This document shows, piece by piece, positions 44,346 to 56,100 of a DNA stretch of 64,000 nucleotides. A program made the position numbers and the translations under genes. Below the pieces are notes generated by a model. That model worked only from the letters and a program-made list of their open reading frames with translations. It made no database searches and had not been told where the DNA came from. This DNA comes from Leptoclinus maculatus (lineage: Eukaryota > Chordata > Actinopteri > Perciformes > Stichaeidae), in the NCBI GenBank assembly GCA_032191485.1, contig JAVDOI010000010.1, positions 24,028,055 to 24,092,054 of the forward strand, read 5' to 3'. Every line of letters starts with the position of its first letter. The first letter of the stretch is position 1.

Positions 44346-44883
44346 GTTTGTGGTCACTGAGCCTGTACTTGGTGAGTGTCTCTCTCTCTCTCTCTCTGGT
44401 GATTGAAGGATGTGAGTGGTCTCTTTAGAATGTCTTCATGTGTTCTCGGAGCTCACGCACCATCTGTGGAGGCTCACGCTCCGGTGCCAAGAGCGAGTAG
44501 AAACGCTTTAGTCTCCACAGCCCACCTACTTCTTTATAGCCGAGGTGGCCACAGCGGAGAAGTGTTGGAACATAACGTTAGAGTTGTGCAACAAAACCTC
44601 TTTGACAGTTTTAGGAAAACATCTTTTTTTGTTTACTCCATCATTTAAAAAAAAAAAGTACCTGAAGTTAAACAAGTTAACAGGTCACTAATTAGGGGCG
44701 ACTGTGGCTCAGTGATAGAGCAGGAACGACCTTCGATCAGAGGATCGGTGGTTCGATACCCGGCTCCGCTAGTCCATGTTGATGTGTCCTTGGGCAAGAC
44801 TCTTAACCCCAGATAGCTCCCGTAGCTGTGCCCACGGTGTATAAATGTTAGATAGTTCTGATGGGACCTTGCATGGTAGCCTC

Positions 44884-46585
44884 TAGTGGTGAGTGATCGG
44901 TTCGGATCACTTGTGAACCGCAGGTTTTTCTTTTTTATACATCAAAGTGTGTAATAAAGTTGTACTACTGCTGTCTTTAAAGTAACAAGTCCCCGAATAC
45001 CAATGCAGAGTGTCAGTGAACAGATATAAAGCAGTAGTGTGTTCACGTGAACGGAGCGTGTTAGAAGCATTTAACGGTGCAGAGGAGCGGAGGAACTTCA
45101 CAAGCCCCGGCGTCATTTAAGTCGCAAGTTTGGGAGCATTTTGTCTTCCCTGTAACTAATAATGAGGGTGGTGGACAAACCCGTTACGGTATGTAGGCGT
45201 TGTTTAAAGAGAGACACACGACAATGACAATACATCGGACATGTCCACACATGTGAAGAGACACCATCCGGTCTGTCAGTGACGGGGGACACTCAAAGGA
45301 TTTCAAACTCTGGTTAAAGTGCTTGAGCCACGCTACGAAATCCCCTCATGCACCACTTCAGTGTGAAGATCGGTCCTCTATGAAGAGCAAAAGACTGACC
45401 GCTCGCGTCATTATGGAGGAGCTGTAGACACGCCCCCTCTGTGAGAGTCACACAGACAGGTGATGAAGACACGCCCCCTCTGTGAGAGTCACACAGACAG
45501 GTGCTGTAGACACGCCCCCTCTGTGAGAGTCACACAGACAGGTGCTGTAGACACGCCCCCTCTGTGAGAGTCACACAGACAGGTGCTGTAGACACGCCCC
45601 CTCTGTGAGTCACACAGACAGGTGATGAAGACACGCCCCCTCTGTGAGAGTCACACAGACAGGTGCTGTAGACACACCCCCTCTGTGAGAGTCACACAGA
45701 CAGGTGCTGTAGACACGCCCCCTCTGTGAGAGTCACACAGACAGGTGCTGTAGACACACCCCCTCTGTGAGAGTCACAGACAGGTGCTGTAGACACGCCC
45801 CCTCTGAGAGTCACACAGACAGGTGCTGTAGACACGCCCCCTCTGAGAGTCACACAGACAGGTGCTGTAGACACGCCCCCTATGTGAGAGTCACACAGAC
45901 AGGTGCAGTAGACACGCCCCCTCTGTGAGAGTCACAGACAGGTGCTGTAGACACGCCCCCTCTGTGAGAGTCACACAGACAGGTGCTGTAGACACGCCCC
46001 CTCTGTGAGAGTCACACAGACAGGAGCTGTAGACACGCCCCCTCTGTGAGAGTCACACAGACAGGTGCTGTAGACACACCCCCTCTGTGAGAGTCACACA
46101 GACAGGTGCTGTAGACACGCCCCCTCTGTGAGAGTCACACAGACAGGTGCTGTAGACACGCCCCCTCTGTGAGAGTCACACAGACAGGAAGTAAACACAG
46201 ACCCAAGTTGTTGCTGAGCAGTTCAGTTCAGTGTAAACAGTGAAGCTAGCTCACTGGCTGTTTCTTTCTTTCAGTATTGATCAGAGGACGAGGACATCAA
46301 CATACCTCATGTTGCACTTAAACTTAACAGAATTGAGGATTCTTGAATGTTTTATTTGTATTTATTTATTTCATTTTGTTTCAAATTGGACATCTTCAAT
46401 ATCTTTGTTTTTATGTAAGACTATAGCCTAAAGTTATTTGCTTTAAGTGTTCTTGAAGTTCTTTAATTAATAAATGGAAAGCAAAGTTATATTTGGCTCC
46501 TCCCCCTTTTTTTGCTCATCCGAAAAATTAAGATTATATCTCAAATCTCACTGAACCGTGAGATTTGTGATCCGTTGCACTCCTA
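44884..46585. mobile_element. hAT (Ac-like) element inside the SINE
   Basis: An exact 8-bp duplication GTAGCCTC flanks the element (44876-44883 and 46586-46593). Ends are TAGTGGTGAGTGATCGG and, in reverse, TAGGAGTGCAACGGATC. Near 45160-45350 the plus strand preserves shreds of a BED zinc-finger transposase (VVDKPVTVCRRCLKR; LEPRYEIPSCTTS). A 41-bp minisatellite has replaced most of the interior. Confidence 0.85.
45425..46195. repeat. 41-bp minisatellite, about 18-19 copies
   Basis: Unit CACGCCCCCTCTGTGAGAGT plus CACACAGACAGGTGCTGTAGA, with small deletions in some copies. Confidence 0.95.
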
Positions 46586-46862
46586 GTAGCCTCTGTCATC
46601 AGTGTATGAATGGGTGAATGATAACATGTAGTGTTAAAGCGCTTTGAGTGGTCGGAAGAGCTCTCTATACAAGTACAGTCCATTTACTATTTACTCAAGA
46701 ACACCTGTTTGAAAGTCCTGTGTTTGTTTGACCCATTCTCCTCCCATCACTGTATAAAGTACATCACTAGCTGTGAGCGATCACATGGATGTGTTTGACT
46801 CCTACTTGACTTTCCATTGTTTCTGTGGTTCCAACATGTAATTTGAACAGTTTTTCCTTCAG

Positions 46863-47171
46863 GTGACGAAACAGACAGATTCTAGCAGAGAGCCACGATG
46901 ACGTCAGTGGACCTTTTGAACACTCTGGAGGATTTAAAAGAAGATGAATTTAAGAAATTCACCTGGTGTCTGCAGCAGCATGGCTTCATGGAACCTTACC
47001 AAGGTATCAAAAGAATAAAGCTGGAGAAGGCAGATAGGCAGGACACTGTGGATCTGATGGTGCAGACCTTTGAACTTCATGGAGCTCTAGAGGTCACCAG
47101 GAAGGTTTTACAGGAGATACCCAGGAATGATCTGCTGCAGAGGCTGCCAAACACCAGCCCAGGACCAGAAG
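46863..47171 (+). CDS. NLR exon: pyrin domain (PYD)
   Basis: The exon follows an acceptor TTTTTCCTTCAG, has 35 nt of 5' UTR containing an in-frame TAG, and starts at ATG 46898. It encodes 91 residues plus one base. The pyrin pattern is clear: LLNTLEDLKEDEFKKFTWCL, then IKLEKADRQDTVDLMVQTF, then ALEVTRKVLQEIPRNDLLQR. Pyrin domains form a six-helix death fold and recruit partners such as ASC by homotypic contact. The UTR stop and the acceptor imply at least one upstream non-coding exon. Confidence 0.88.
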
Positions 47172-50100
47172 GTCAGTCACACTTCAGTCATTTGTATTTT
47201 CATGCAAATAGTGAGCAAATGGGCAACACAGTAGTAGTAATGGAACAGGGTCTTAATTATGAGAAAAGGCTCAGGTGATGGATCATTATTATTGCACAGA
47301 TTGTGCTGACGCTACCTGATTTAGTCATCTTTTATTTACTCCTTGGTTTGAGACACTGAGATATTAATGTAAGTACTGTGATCTGTCTGCTGGGTCAAAG
47401 GTCGCTGTTTGTTGGACCCATCCACCTTTCACCCTGTGTGGGCGTTTGTGGTCTTTATACTTCCTCGTTCATGGCTACGTAGATAACATATGAAATGATT
47501 TTGTGGGATATCTCGGAATTATGGCGCGTTCTTTTTCATAGGAATAGCTGAGTTACTAGCCAGTGTTACCACCTGGCTCAAGGCTGGCAACAAAATGGGA
47601 GGCCACACAGAGATCTAAACCAAAAAACAGTTTATTTAGCTACACAACTGCCATATAATGCACAACTGATGAGGCTGGTGCAGCAGACCCTGCTGTGAGA
47701 GAGAGAGAGACTCCCAGAAGGCCCGTCTTTTAAGCCTTCCTGGAGGCTCCAATCAGCTGGGCTGATTGGTGCAGGTGAGTGTCCCAGCTCCTCCCACCAG
47801 GAAACTATCAGCGAGCAGGCCCACAGCCTGGCAAGTGGGAGGGTCGTCACAGATGAAATACTGCTGTTATGCACATGAGGCTGATGTGTTGATGGAGATT
47901 GAACAAAGCGGCAGTATCCTGCACGTTATTGACGGAGAGTTTATGTATTGGGGTTTGGGTTAAAGTCAGTTCCCTAAAAGAAAATGACCAACAAGCTATT
48001 TAAAATGTACAAGTTTCATTTTGTGGAGTTTGAGTGAACATCATCAGACCTGCAGCAAACACTTTGACTTCTGCAGCTACAGCAGGAAGTTCAGTCCTAA
48101 CTTCTGACGTACACATGGACACACATGGACTGGTTGAAGTGGTTCTGATCCTGCCAGAAAACGATGACCTTCATCCGGTACTCAACAACTTCCTTGTTGT
48201 TGTCCTTGTGCCATTAAAAACAGAACAAGTTGTAAAAAGACAACAAGGAGGGATTTGTTGAGGTCAGGACCTGTAAAGAGTCATTGAGGGAGACACCAAA
48301 GTCATGGCAGCTTGATTCACAGATCTGATTTGTTTTTGTGGGGGCTGGAACCCAAACGTTGGGAGATACCAGCACTCCTCATCTTCTCTCAGTGGTGGTG
48401 CTACTTCCTCACGTCCGTTGGCAAAGATCTTCTCCATGAATGCTACATACTGTTCCTGCATCTCATGTTTTTTTTAGTTTTAAGGCTCATCGTAGAGATG
48501 CAAAGCATTTGACTACCTGCACTTTGTTGTTCTGCAAAGACTGGCGTGTTTCTTTTAATGACAGTGGGGCAACCCAACTGTTAACGTTGTCTCTGTAGAC
48601 GTTTGGGTCCTTTATCTCGAAGAAGACGATGTCTTTCAGTGACGGAGCCATGTTGTTGTCATGCTCAGTTAGATTGAATACCGTCTGTCCCAGCATCCTC
48701 TTAGTTCCCTTGCCAGGGCTGTTAAAGTACTGCTGTGTCTCCTCGACGTGCATGAAGCTTGTTCAGGGTTTAGAAAAATGTAATAGTAATCTTAGTCCAG
48801 CATGATGGTCTTGAATGTCTATGAATACATTATTAATGTTCTCTAATAGTTATAATCTTATTATTGAATTTCATGAAGTCATTACTACTGAGGTCTATAT
48901 GAATACATTATTAATGTTCTCTAATAGTTATAATCTTATCATTAAAGAAGTTCATGTAGTCATTACTACTGAGGTCTATATGAATACATTATTAATGTTC
49001 TCTAATAGTTATAATCTTATTATTGAATTTCATGAAGTCATTACTACTGAGGTCTATATGAATACATTATTAATGTTCTCTAATAGTTATAATCTTATCA
49101 TTAAAGAAGTTCATGTAGTCATTACTACTGAGGTCTATATGAATACATTATTAATGTTCTCTAATAGTTATAATCTTATCATTAAAGAAGTTCATGTAGT
49201 CATTACTACTGAGGTCTATATGAATACATTATTAATGTTCTCTAATAGTTATAATCGTATTATTAAAGCAGTTCATGAAGTCATTACTACTGAGGTCTAT
49301 ATGAATACATTATTAATGTTCTCTAATAGTTATAATCGTATTATTAAAGAAGTCCATGAAGTCATTACTACTGAGGTCTATATGAATACATTATTAATGT
49401 TCTCTAATAGTTATAATCTTATTATTAAAGAAGTTCATGTAGTCATTACTACTGAGGTCTATATGAATACATTATAAATGTTCTCTAATAGTTATGATCT
49501 TATTATTAAAGAAGTTCATGAAGTCATTACTACTGAGGTCTATATGAATACATTATTAATGTTCTCTAATAGTTATAATCTTATTATTAAAGAAGTTCAT
49601 GTAGTCATTACTACTGAGGTCTATATGAATACATTATTAATGTTCTCTAATAGTTATGATCTTATTATTAAAGAAGTTCATTAAGTCATTACTACTGAGG
49701 TCTATATGAATACATTATTAATGTTCTCTAATAGTTATAATCTTATTATTAAAGAAGTTCATGTAGTCATTACTACTGAGGTCTATATGAATACATTATT
49801 AATGTTCTCTAATAGTTATAATCGTATTATTAAAGCAGTTCATGAAGTCATTACTACTGAGGTCTATATAAATACATTATTAATGTTCTCTAATAGTTAT
49901 GATCTTATTATTAAAGAAGTTCATGAAGTCATTACTACTGAGGTCTATATGAATACATTATTAATGTTCTCTAATAGTTATGATATTATTAAAGAAGTTC
50001 ATGAAGTCATTACTACTGAGGTCTATATGAATACATTATTAATGTTCTCTAATAGTTATAATCTTATTATTAAAGAAGTTCATGAAGTCATTACTACTGA

Positions 50101-53100
50101 GGTCTATATGAATACATTATTAATGTTCTCTAATAGTTATAATCTTATTATTAAAGAAGTTCATGTAGTCATTACTACTGAGGTCTATATGAATACATTA
50201 TTAATGTTCTCTAATAGTTATGATCTTATTAATAAAGAAGTTCATGAAGTCATTACTACTGAGGTCTATATGAATACATTATTAATGTTCTCTAATAGTT
50301 ATGATCTTATTATTAAAGAAGTTCATGAAGTCATTACTACTGAGGTCTATATGAATACATTATTAATGTTCTCTAATAGTTATGATCTTATTATTAAAGA
50401 AGTTCATGTAGTCATTACTACTGAGGTCTATATGAATACAATATTAATGTTCTCTAATAGTTATAATCTTATTATTAAAGAAGTTCATGAAGTCATTACT
50501 ACTGAGGTCTATATGAATACATTATTAATGTTCTCTAATAGTTATAATCTTATCATTAAAGAAGTCCATGAAGTCATTACTACTGAGGTCTATATGAATA
50601 CATTATTAATGTTCTCTAATAGTTATAATCTTATTATTAAAGAAGTTCATGTAGTCATTACTACTGAGGTCTATATGAATACATTATTAATGTTCTCTAA
50701 TAGTTATGATCTTATTATTAAAGAAGTTCATGAAGTCATTACTACTGAGGTCTATATGAATACATTATTAATGTTCTCTAATAGTTATAATCTTATTATT
50801 AAAGAAGTTCATGTAGTCATTACTACTGAGGTCTATATGAATACATTATTAATGTTCTCTAATAGTTATAATCTTATTATTAAAGAAGTTCATGTAGTCA
50901 TTACTACTGAGGTCTATATGAATACATTATTAATGTTCTCTAATAGTTATAATCTTATCATTAAAGAAGTTCATGAAGTCATTACTACTGAGGTCTATAT
51001 GAATACATTATTAATGTTCTCTAATAGTTATAATCTTATCATTAAAGAAGTTCATGTAGTCATTACTACTGAGGTCTATATGAATACATTATTAATGTTC
51101 TCTAATAGTTATAATCTTATTATTAAAGAAGTTCATGTAGTCATTACTACTGAGGTCTATATGAATACATTATTAATGTTCTCTAATAGTTATAATCTTA
51201 TTATTAAAGAAGTTCATGTAGTCATGAACTGTGATTTAACTGCAATAAATGGATTAAAAATGATGTGAAATAACTACATAATGATGAAGATTTGTAAAAA
51301 GTCTGAATTCATGTTTTGTTAGTTTTCTCCTCAAGACGAGAAGCAAATAACTTTTAAAATACTTGTTGTCTTAATGGCGCTCGGATCGATCGGTGCTATG
51401 CTAAGCTAACATTGTAGCAGCTCCATCAACACTCAACATAACGTCATATATGCGTAAATATGGCAGCGTCTTGTTCATTGTTTGTACCATATGGTTTATA
51501 CACACACATTCATACACATAGTTTGGTCCGGTCTCTACACATTCACGTGCCGCTGTGTTGTGAAAGCCTGTCAGCTTCATGACAACGCATTATTTATGTT
51601 TGGATGGACTCCATTTTAGAACCATGTGTAATAATTGAATGAAAGAATAATCGTACCTAGAAATGAAGAATAGTTTGTGGAGCTACAGCTGTGTTGACAA
51701 TGTCCCACAGCGATTACACTCCAACTAATCGTCTATCCCAGACAACATGATGTAACCTACAGTACATGACACAGAAACATGTTTTACACCTGAAAAATGA
51801 AGAAAAACTAACTTGAAGATAAGAAATAGGTAATAAGTCCAATGTATAAAATAACACATACTGTAACCTCTCTCTCACAGATGATGCTGATGTTGGAGAG
51901 ACTTCAGAGAACAGAGGAACATCCTCCTGTCAGAGCGAAGGTAAAGCTGCTGTATTCTCTGGTTTGTATGGAAGCCCTGAGAGAAGAAAGTGTGGTACAT
52001 GTTTTCAGAAATACCCTCTGTGAGAGACATTATGACTCCAAAGAAGCATTAAAGTCAGTTCCCCAAAAGAAAATGACAAACAAGCTATTTAAAATGTACA
52101 AGTTTCATTTTGTGGAGTTTGAGTGAACATCATCAGACCTGCAGCAAACACTTTGACTTCTGCAGCTACAGCAGGAAGTTCAGTCCTAACTTCTGACGTA
52201 CACATGGACACACATGTACTGGTTGAAGTGGTTTGATCCGGAGGGTCCCCCCCCCCCCCCCCCCCCTCTTTGGAAACACTATTATGTGTTAATTTCAATA
52301 TCATATGCCAGCACAAGGTTGAGGGTGTGGTTATTATTATTAATATGATTCATTTAGGCTGACATATTCTTCTTCACACAGCCAGGTTTCAGTCAGACAA
52401 AATGAATCAACATCTGATATCTAAGAGTCCACATGTGTAGAGCTCCTCTTCTACTTATTCTTTATTGTTTAAGTGTCAGACACAGTCTCTATGGGGTTTA
52501 GGATGGTAACTGCTCTAATGGAAGCGTAGAGAAGCGTTTAAGACTGCTACTCTGCTTCCTGGTCTGAACTCTGGGTTTTCAGGGATTAAGTCCTCCAATA
52601 AACTCGATCAGATTTCTCGATCTGCTCCATCCAAAGTGGGATGAATGTCTTCTCTTCTAATCAGACCAGACAAAAGACAAGGACAAGTTTTTTGTTAATC
52701 TGAGGAAGACAGTCCTTTAGCAAAAGACCATTTGTGTTCTGCTCCTCCAACTGTAGACAAACAATCTAATAATAATTATATTTTTCATGTTTGTGTTCAA
52801 TACAGACGAGATGGTTCTGGGAGTACACATCTCATCTCACCAAGAAACGCTTCAATCACACTTTCAAGATACGTTCATGTGTGTACAACCGGGGTGGTCG
52901 GAGAAGAGTGATGAGAAACCTCTGGATGAGATCTACACAGAGCTGTACATCACAGCAGGGGCTGACATACACATCAACACTCAGCATGAGGTCATGCAGA
53001 TTGAGGCGAAGAGGGCGAAGAGGCCAGCAGATGAAGAGAAATCAATTCAACCCAGCGACATATTCAAACCCCCGTCTGGAGGACTCAGACCCATAAGAAC

Positions 53101-56100
53101 AGTACTGACCAATGGAATCGCAGGAATTGGAAAAACATTTCTTGTGCGTAAGTTTGTGTTGGACTGGGCTGGAAAAAAAACCAATCAAGATGTGCATCTC
53201 ATTTTCCCCTTCACCTTCCGCATGCTGAATATGAAGGAAGAAAAGTTTTGTTTGGCAGAGCTCATTCATGAATGTATCGATGAGACGAAAGACATCAAGA
53301 GAGAAGCTCTTAATCACATCTTCACATCTCTGCAGTCATCAGCAAACACCAACTACAACAAGAGTAAATTCAAACTTCTGTTTGTTTTGGATGGACTGGA
53401 TGAGAGCCGCCTTCATCTGGACTTCGACAACAATAAGATCCTGACTGATGTGACAGAGTCCACCTCAGTGGATGTGCTGCTGACGAACCTCATCAGGGGG
53501 AAACTGCTTCCCTCTGCTCGCCTCTGGATAACCACACGACCTGCAGCAGCCTATCAGATCCATCGTGATTTTGTTGGCATGGTGACAGAGGTCAGAGGGT
53601 TCACTGACCAACAGAAGGAGGAGTACTTCAAGAAGAGGTTCAGTGATGAGGAGCAGGCCAGCAGGATCATCTCCCACATCAAGACCTCACGAAGCCTCCA
53701 CATCATGTGCCACATCCCAGTCTTCTGCTGGATCACTGCTACAGTTCTGGGGGATGTGATGAAGAACAGAGAGGAAAGAGAGCTGCCCAAGACCCTGACT
53801 GAGATGTACGCAGAATTCTTGGTGTTTCAGAAAGGTCAGACGAAAAAGAAGTATGACCAAAAAAAGTTCAATCAGTACATTAAGTCATTAGCAAAACTGT
53901 CTTTTCACCAGCTGGAAGAGGGCAATTTGATCTTCTATGAGAAAGATCTGAAAAAGAGTGGCATTGATGTCAGTGAAGCCTCAAAGTGCTCAGGAGTGTT
54001 CACAGAGATCTTCAAAGTGGAACGTGGGAGGAAGAATAAAGACAAGATGTTTAGCTTTGTCCATCTGAGTGTTCAGGAGTTTCTGGCAGCACTCTACGTA
54101 AGAATGGAAGACGTTAACAGAAACAAGATGTTGATGTTGGAGCCAGGGCAAACTTGTGGCAAAACATCTATGACAAAGGTCCACAGGTTTGCTGTTGACA
54201 AGGCCTTGAAGAGTCCAAACGGACACCTGGACCTGTTCCTCCGATTCTTCCTGGGTCTTTCACTGGAGACCAATCAGGCTCATCTACAAGACCTACTGAA
54301 AAAGAAAAGTAGCTCACGGACCAATCAGGAAACAGTCCAGTACATCAAGGAGAAGCTCAACGAGAAACTGTCTCCAGAGAAAAGCATCAATCTGTTCCAC
54401 TGTCTGAATGAACTGAATGATGGTTCTCTAGTGGAGGAGATCCAACAGTCCCTGAGTTCAGGTCGTCTCTCCAAAGATAAACTGTCTCCTGCTCAGTGGT
54501 CAGCTCTGGTCTTCATCTTACTGTCATCAGAAAAAGATCTGGACGTGTTTGACCTGAAGAAATACTCTGCTTCAGAGGAGGCTCTTCTGAGGCTGCTGCC
54601 AGTGTTCAAAGCCTCCAACAAAGCTCTGTAAGTACCCAGATAACTGCCTTTAATAGCTTTATCACATGAGCAGAGTAGTTCTCAACTAATGAAAGTATTC
54701 TGTTGTCAGATTTAATAAACAAATTGATTAGTTGATCAATTGAAAAACATGCAAATTGTTTAAGTTTCATTGCAACTCCACAAATGAATAAAATAAAAAA
54801 AATGTCACTTCCAGTATTAGACACAATAAAAGGCAAAAATTCTCTTGGCACCTGAGACTCTACTCCTCAATTTATGAACTCAGAAATGTTGAATTTTACA
54901 TTGGAGAAGAAGAAAGAACAGTATTGTGTTTGTCTTCATCACTAACTCTCCTTCAGGCTGAGTGGCTGTAAACTGTCAGAGAGAAGCTGTGAAGCTCTGT
55001 CGTCAGTCCTCGGCTCCCAGTCCTCTAGTCTGAGAGAGCTGGACCTGAGTAACAACGACCTAAAGGATTCAGGAGTCAAGCTGCTGTCTGCTGGACTGGA
55101 GAGTTCACCCTGTACACTGGAAACCCTCAGGTCAGGTTTAACAATCCTATAAATGGTGAACCAGAACTTTCATATGGTGCAGGGGTCGGCAACCTTTACT
55201 ATCCAAAGAGCCATTTTGCCCTATTTTCCACCAAATAAAATTTGTCTGGAGCCGCAAAAACTATTTGATATCACAGCTTACACAGTTTTTAATATATATA
55301 GTTATATTATATATACACAAACTATAGTTTGTTGTATTTATGAAGTTATAGAACAAGAATAAAGACAATTCTTGACATTTTATTGCTATTTTAGCTGGTA
55401 TAACAATATCAAACTCTTATGAAGAGGAGAGTTTGCTGCAGCAGTTGAGAAATCGCTCTTTTTCTCTCATCTCCAGCGTGATACTTTTCAGCAAATGCTG
55501 TGTGCTTGTTCTGGAAGTGTCATTACATTTCTTGTTGTTTGCAAAGTTCTCGCCACATATCAAGCATACAGGTAAGCCAGCATCGTTGGCAGTGAAAACA
55601 AATTAATACGAACACGCAGAATTAAACTCTATTTTCCTCCGTGACTTTTCTTTTTTTGGATTAATCAATTGATAATTTACCAAGGGCGGGGGTCTGCAAA
55701 TCATGATGAGCCACCTGCAGGGAAAGGCGCCCGACAGCGACGTAATAGGATGTGACGCACATTTTAGTTGACAACATATAAAAAACATTTTTATTTTCAG
55801 TGACAGTATCACCTCAAACTCCAAGATAAGAGGTGTTCCCTTTGAAAGGTTGTCCACTGTGCAAACAATCAAATAAAAATAATATTTATTTCCATGTAAT
55901 TTTTGTCAAAGCCTGAGGTTACGGGGTTACCTCTTCGTGTGGACGCTCGAAAACAGATTTAGAAACGATGATGTAGACACCCACGTTTGCTACTTGATTG
56001 GTTCTTAGCAGTCACGACGTGTCCTTCCCTATCACGTGACCCTTTCCTGTAAATTCACAAACAACAACAACAACATTGATTACCGGTCGACTACCAGGTT

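Larger units (their letters stand above)
44694..46690 (+). mobile_element. tRNA-derived SINE split by a hAT element
   Basis: The SINE head (about 44694-44883) has a tRNA-like A box (TGGCTCAGTGATAGAGC) and B box (GGTTCGATACC), then a body ending GTAGCCTC. The tail resumes at 46586 with TGTATGAATGGGTGAATG and AAAGCGCTTTGAGTGGTCGG, a common fish SINE/LINE 3' end. It is not a functional tRNA gene. Confidence 0.85.
47172..51880. other. First coding intron of the NLR gene
   Basis: Apart from the LTR-like segment, the BEL/Pao fragment, the short duplicated block and the 81-bp array listed separately, no exon is seen. The frame at 47178-47278 is just read-through of the donor. Confidence 0.6.

Noticed and set aside
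44700..44770. tRNA gene
   Set aside because: A and B box sequences are those of a tRNA-derived SINE; no complete cloverleaf follows and the SINE body and tail are present.
49706..51268. 520-codon plus-strand frame
   Set aside because: Lies wholly in the 81-bp minisatellite and an intron; no splice signals in phase. Kept only as a repeat and a finding.
51842..52126. 94-codon frame over the linker exon
   Set aside because: It uses a different frame from the phase-matched 60-nt exon and ends in the 190-bp duplicated repeat.
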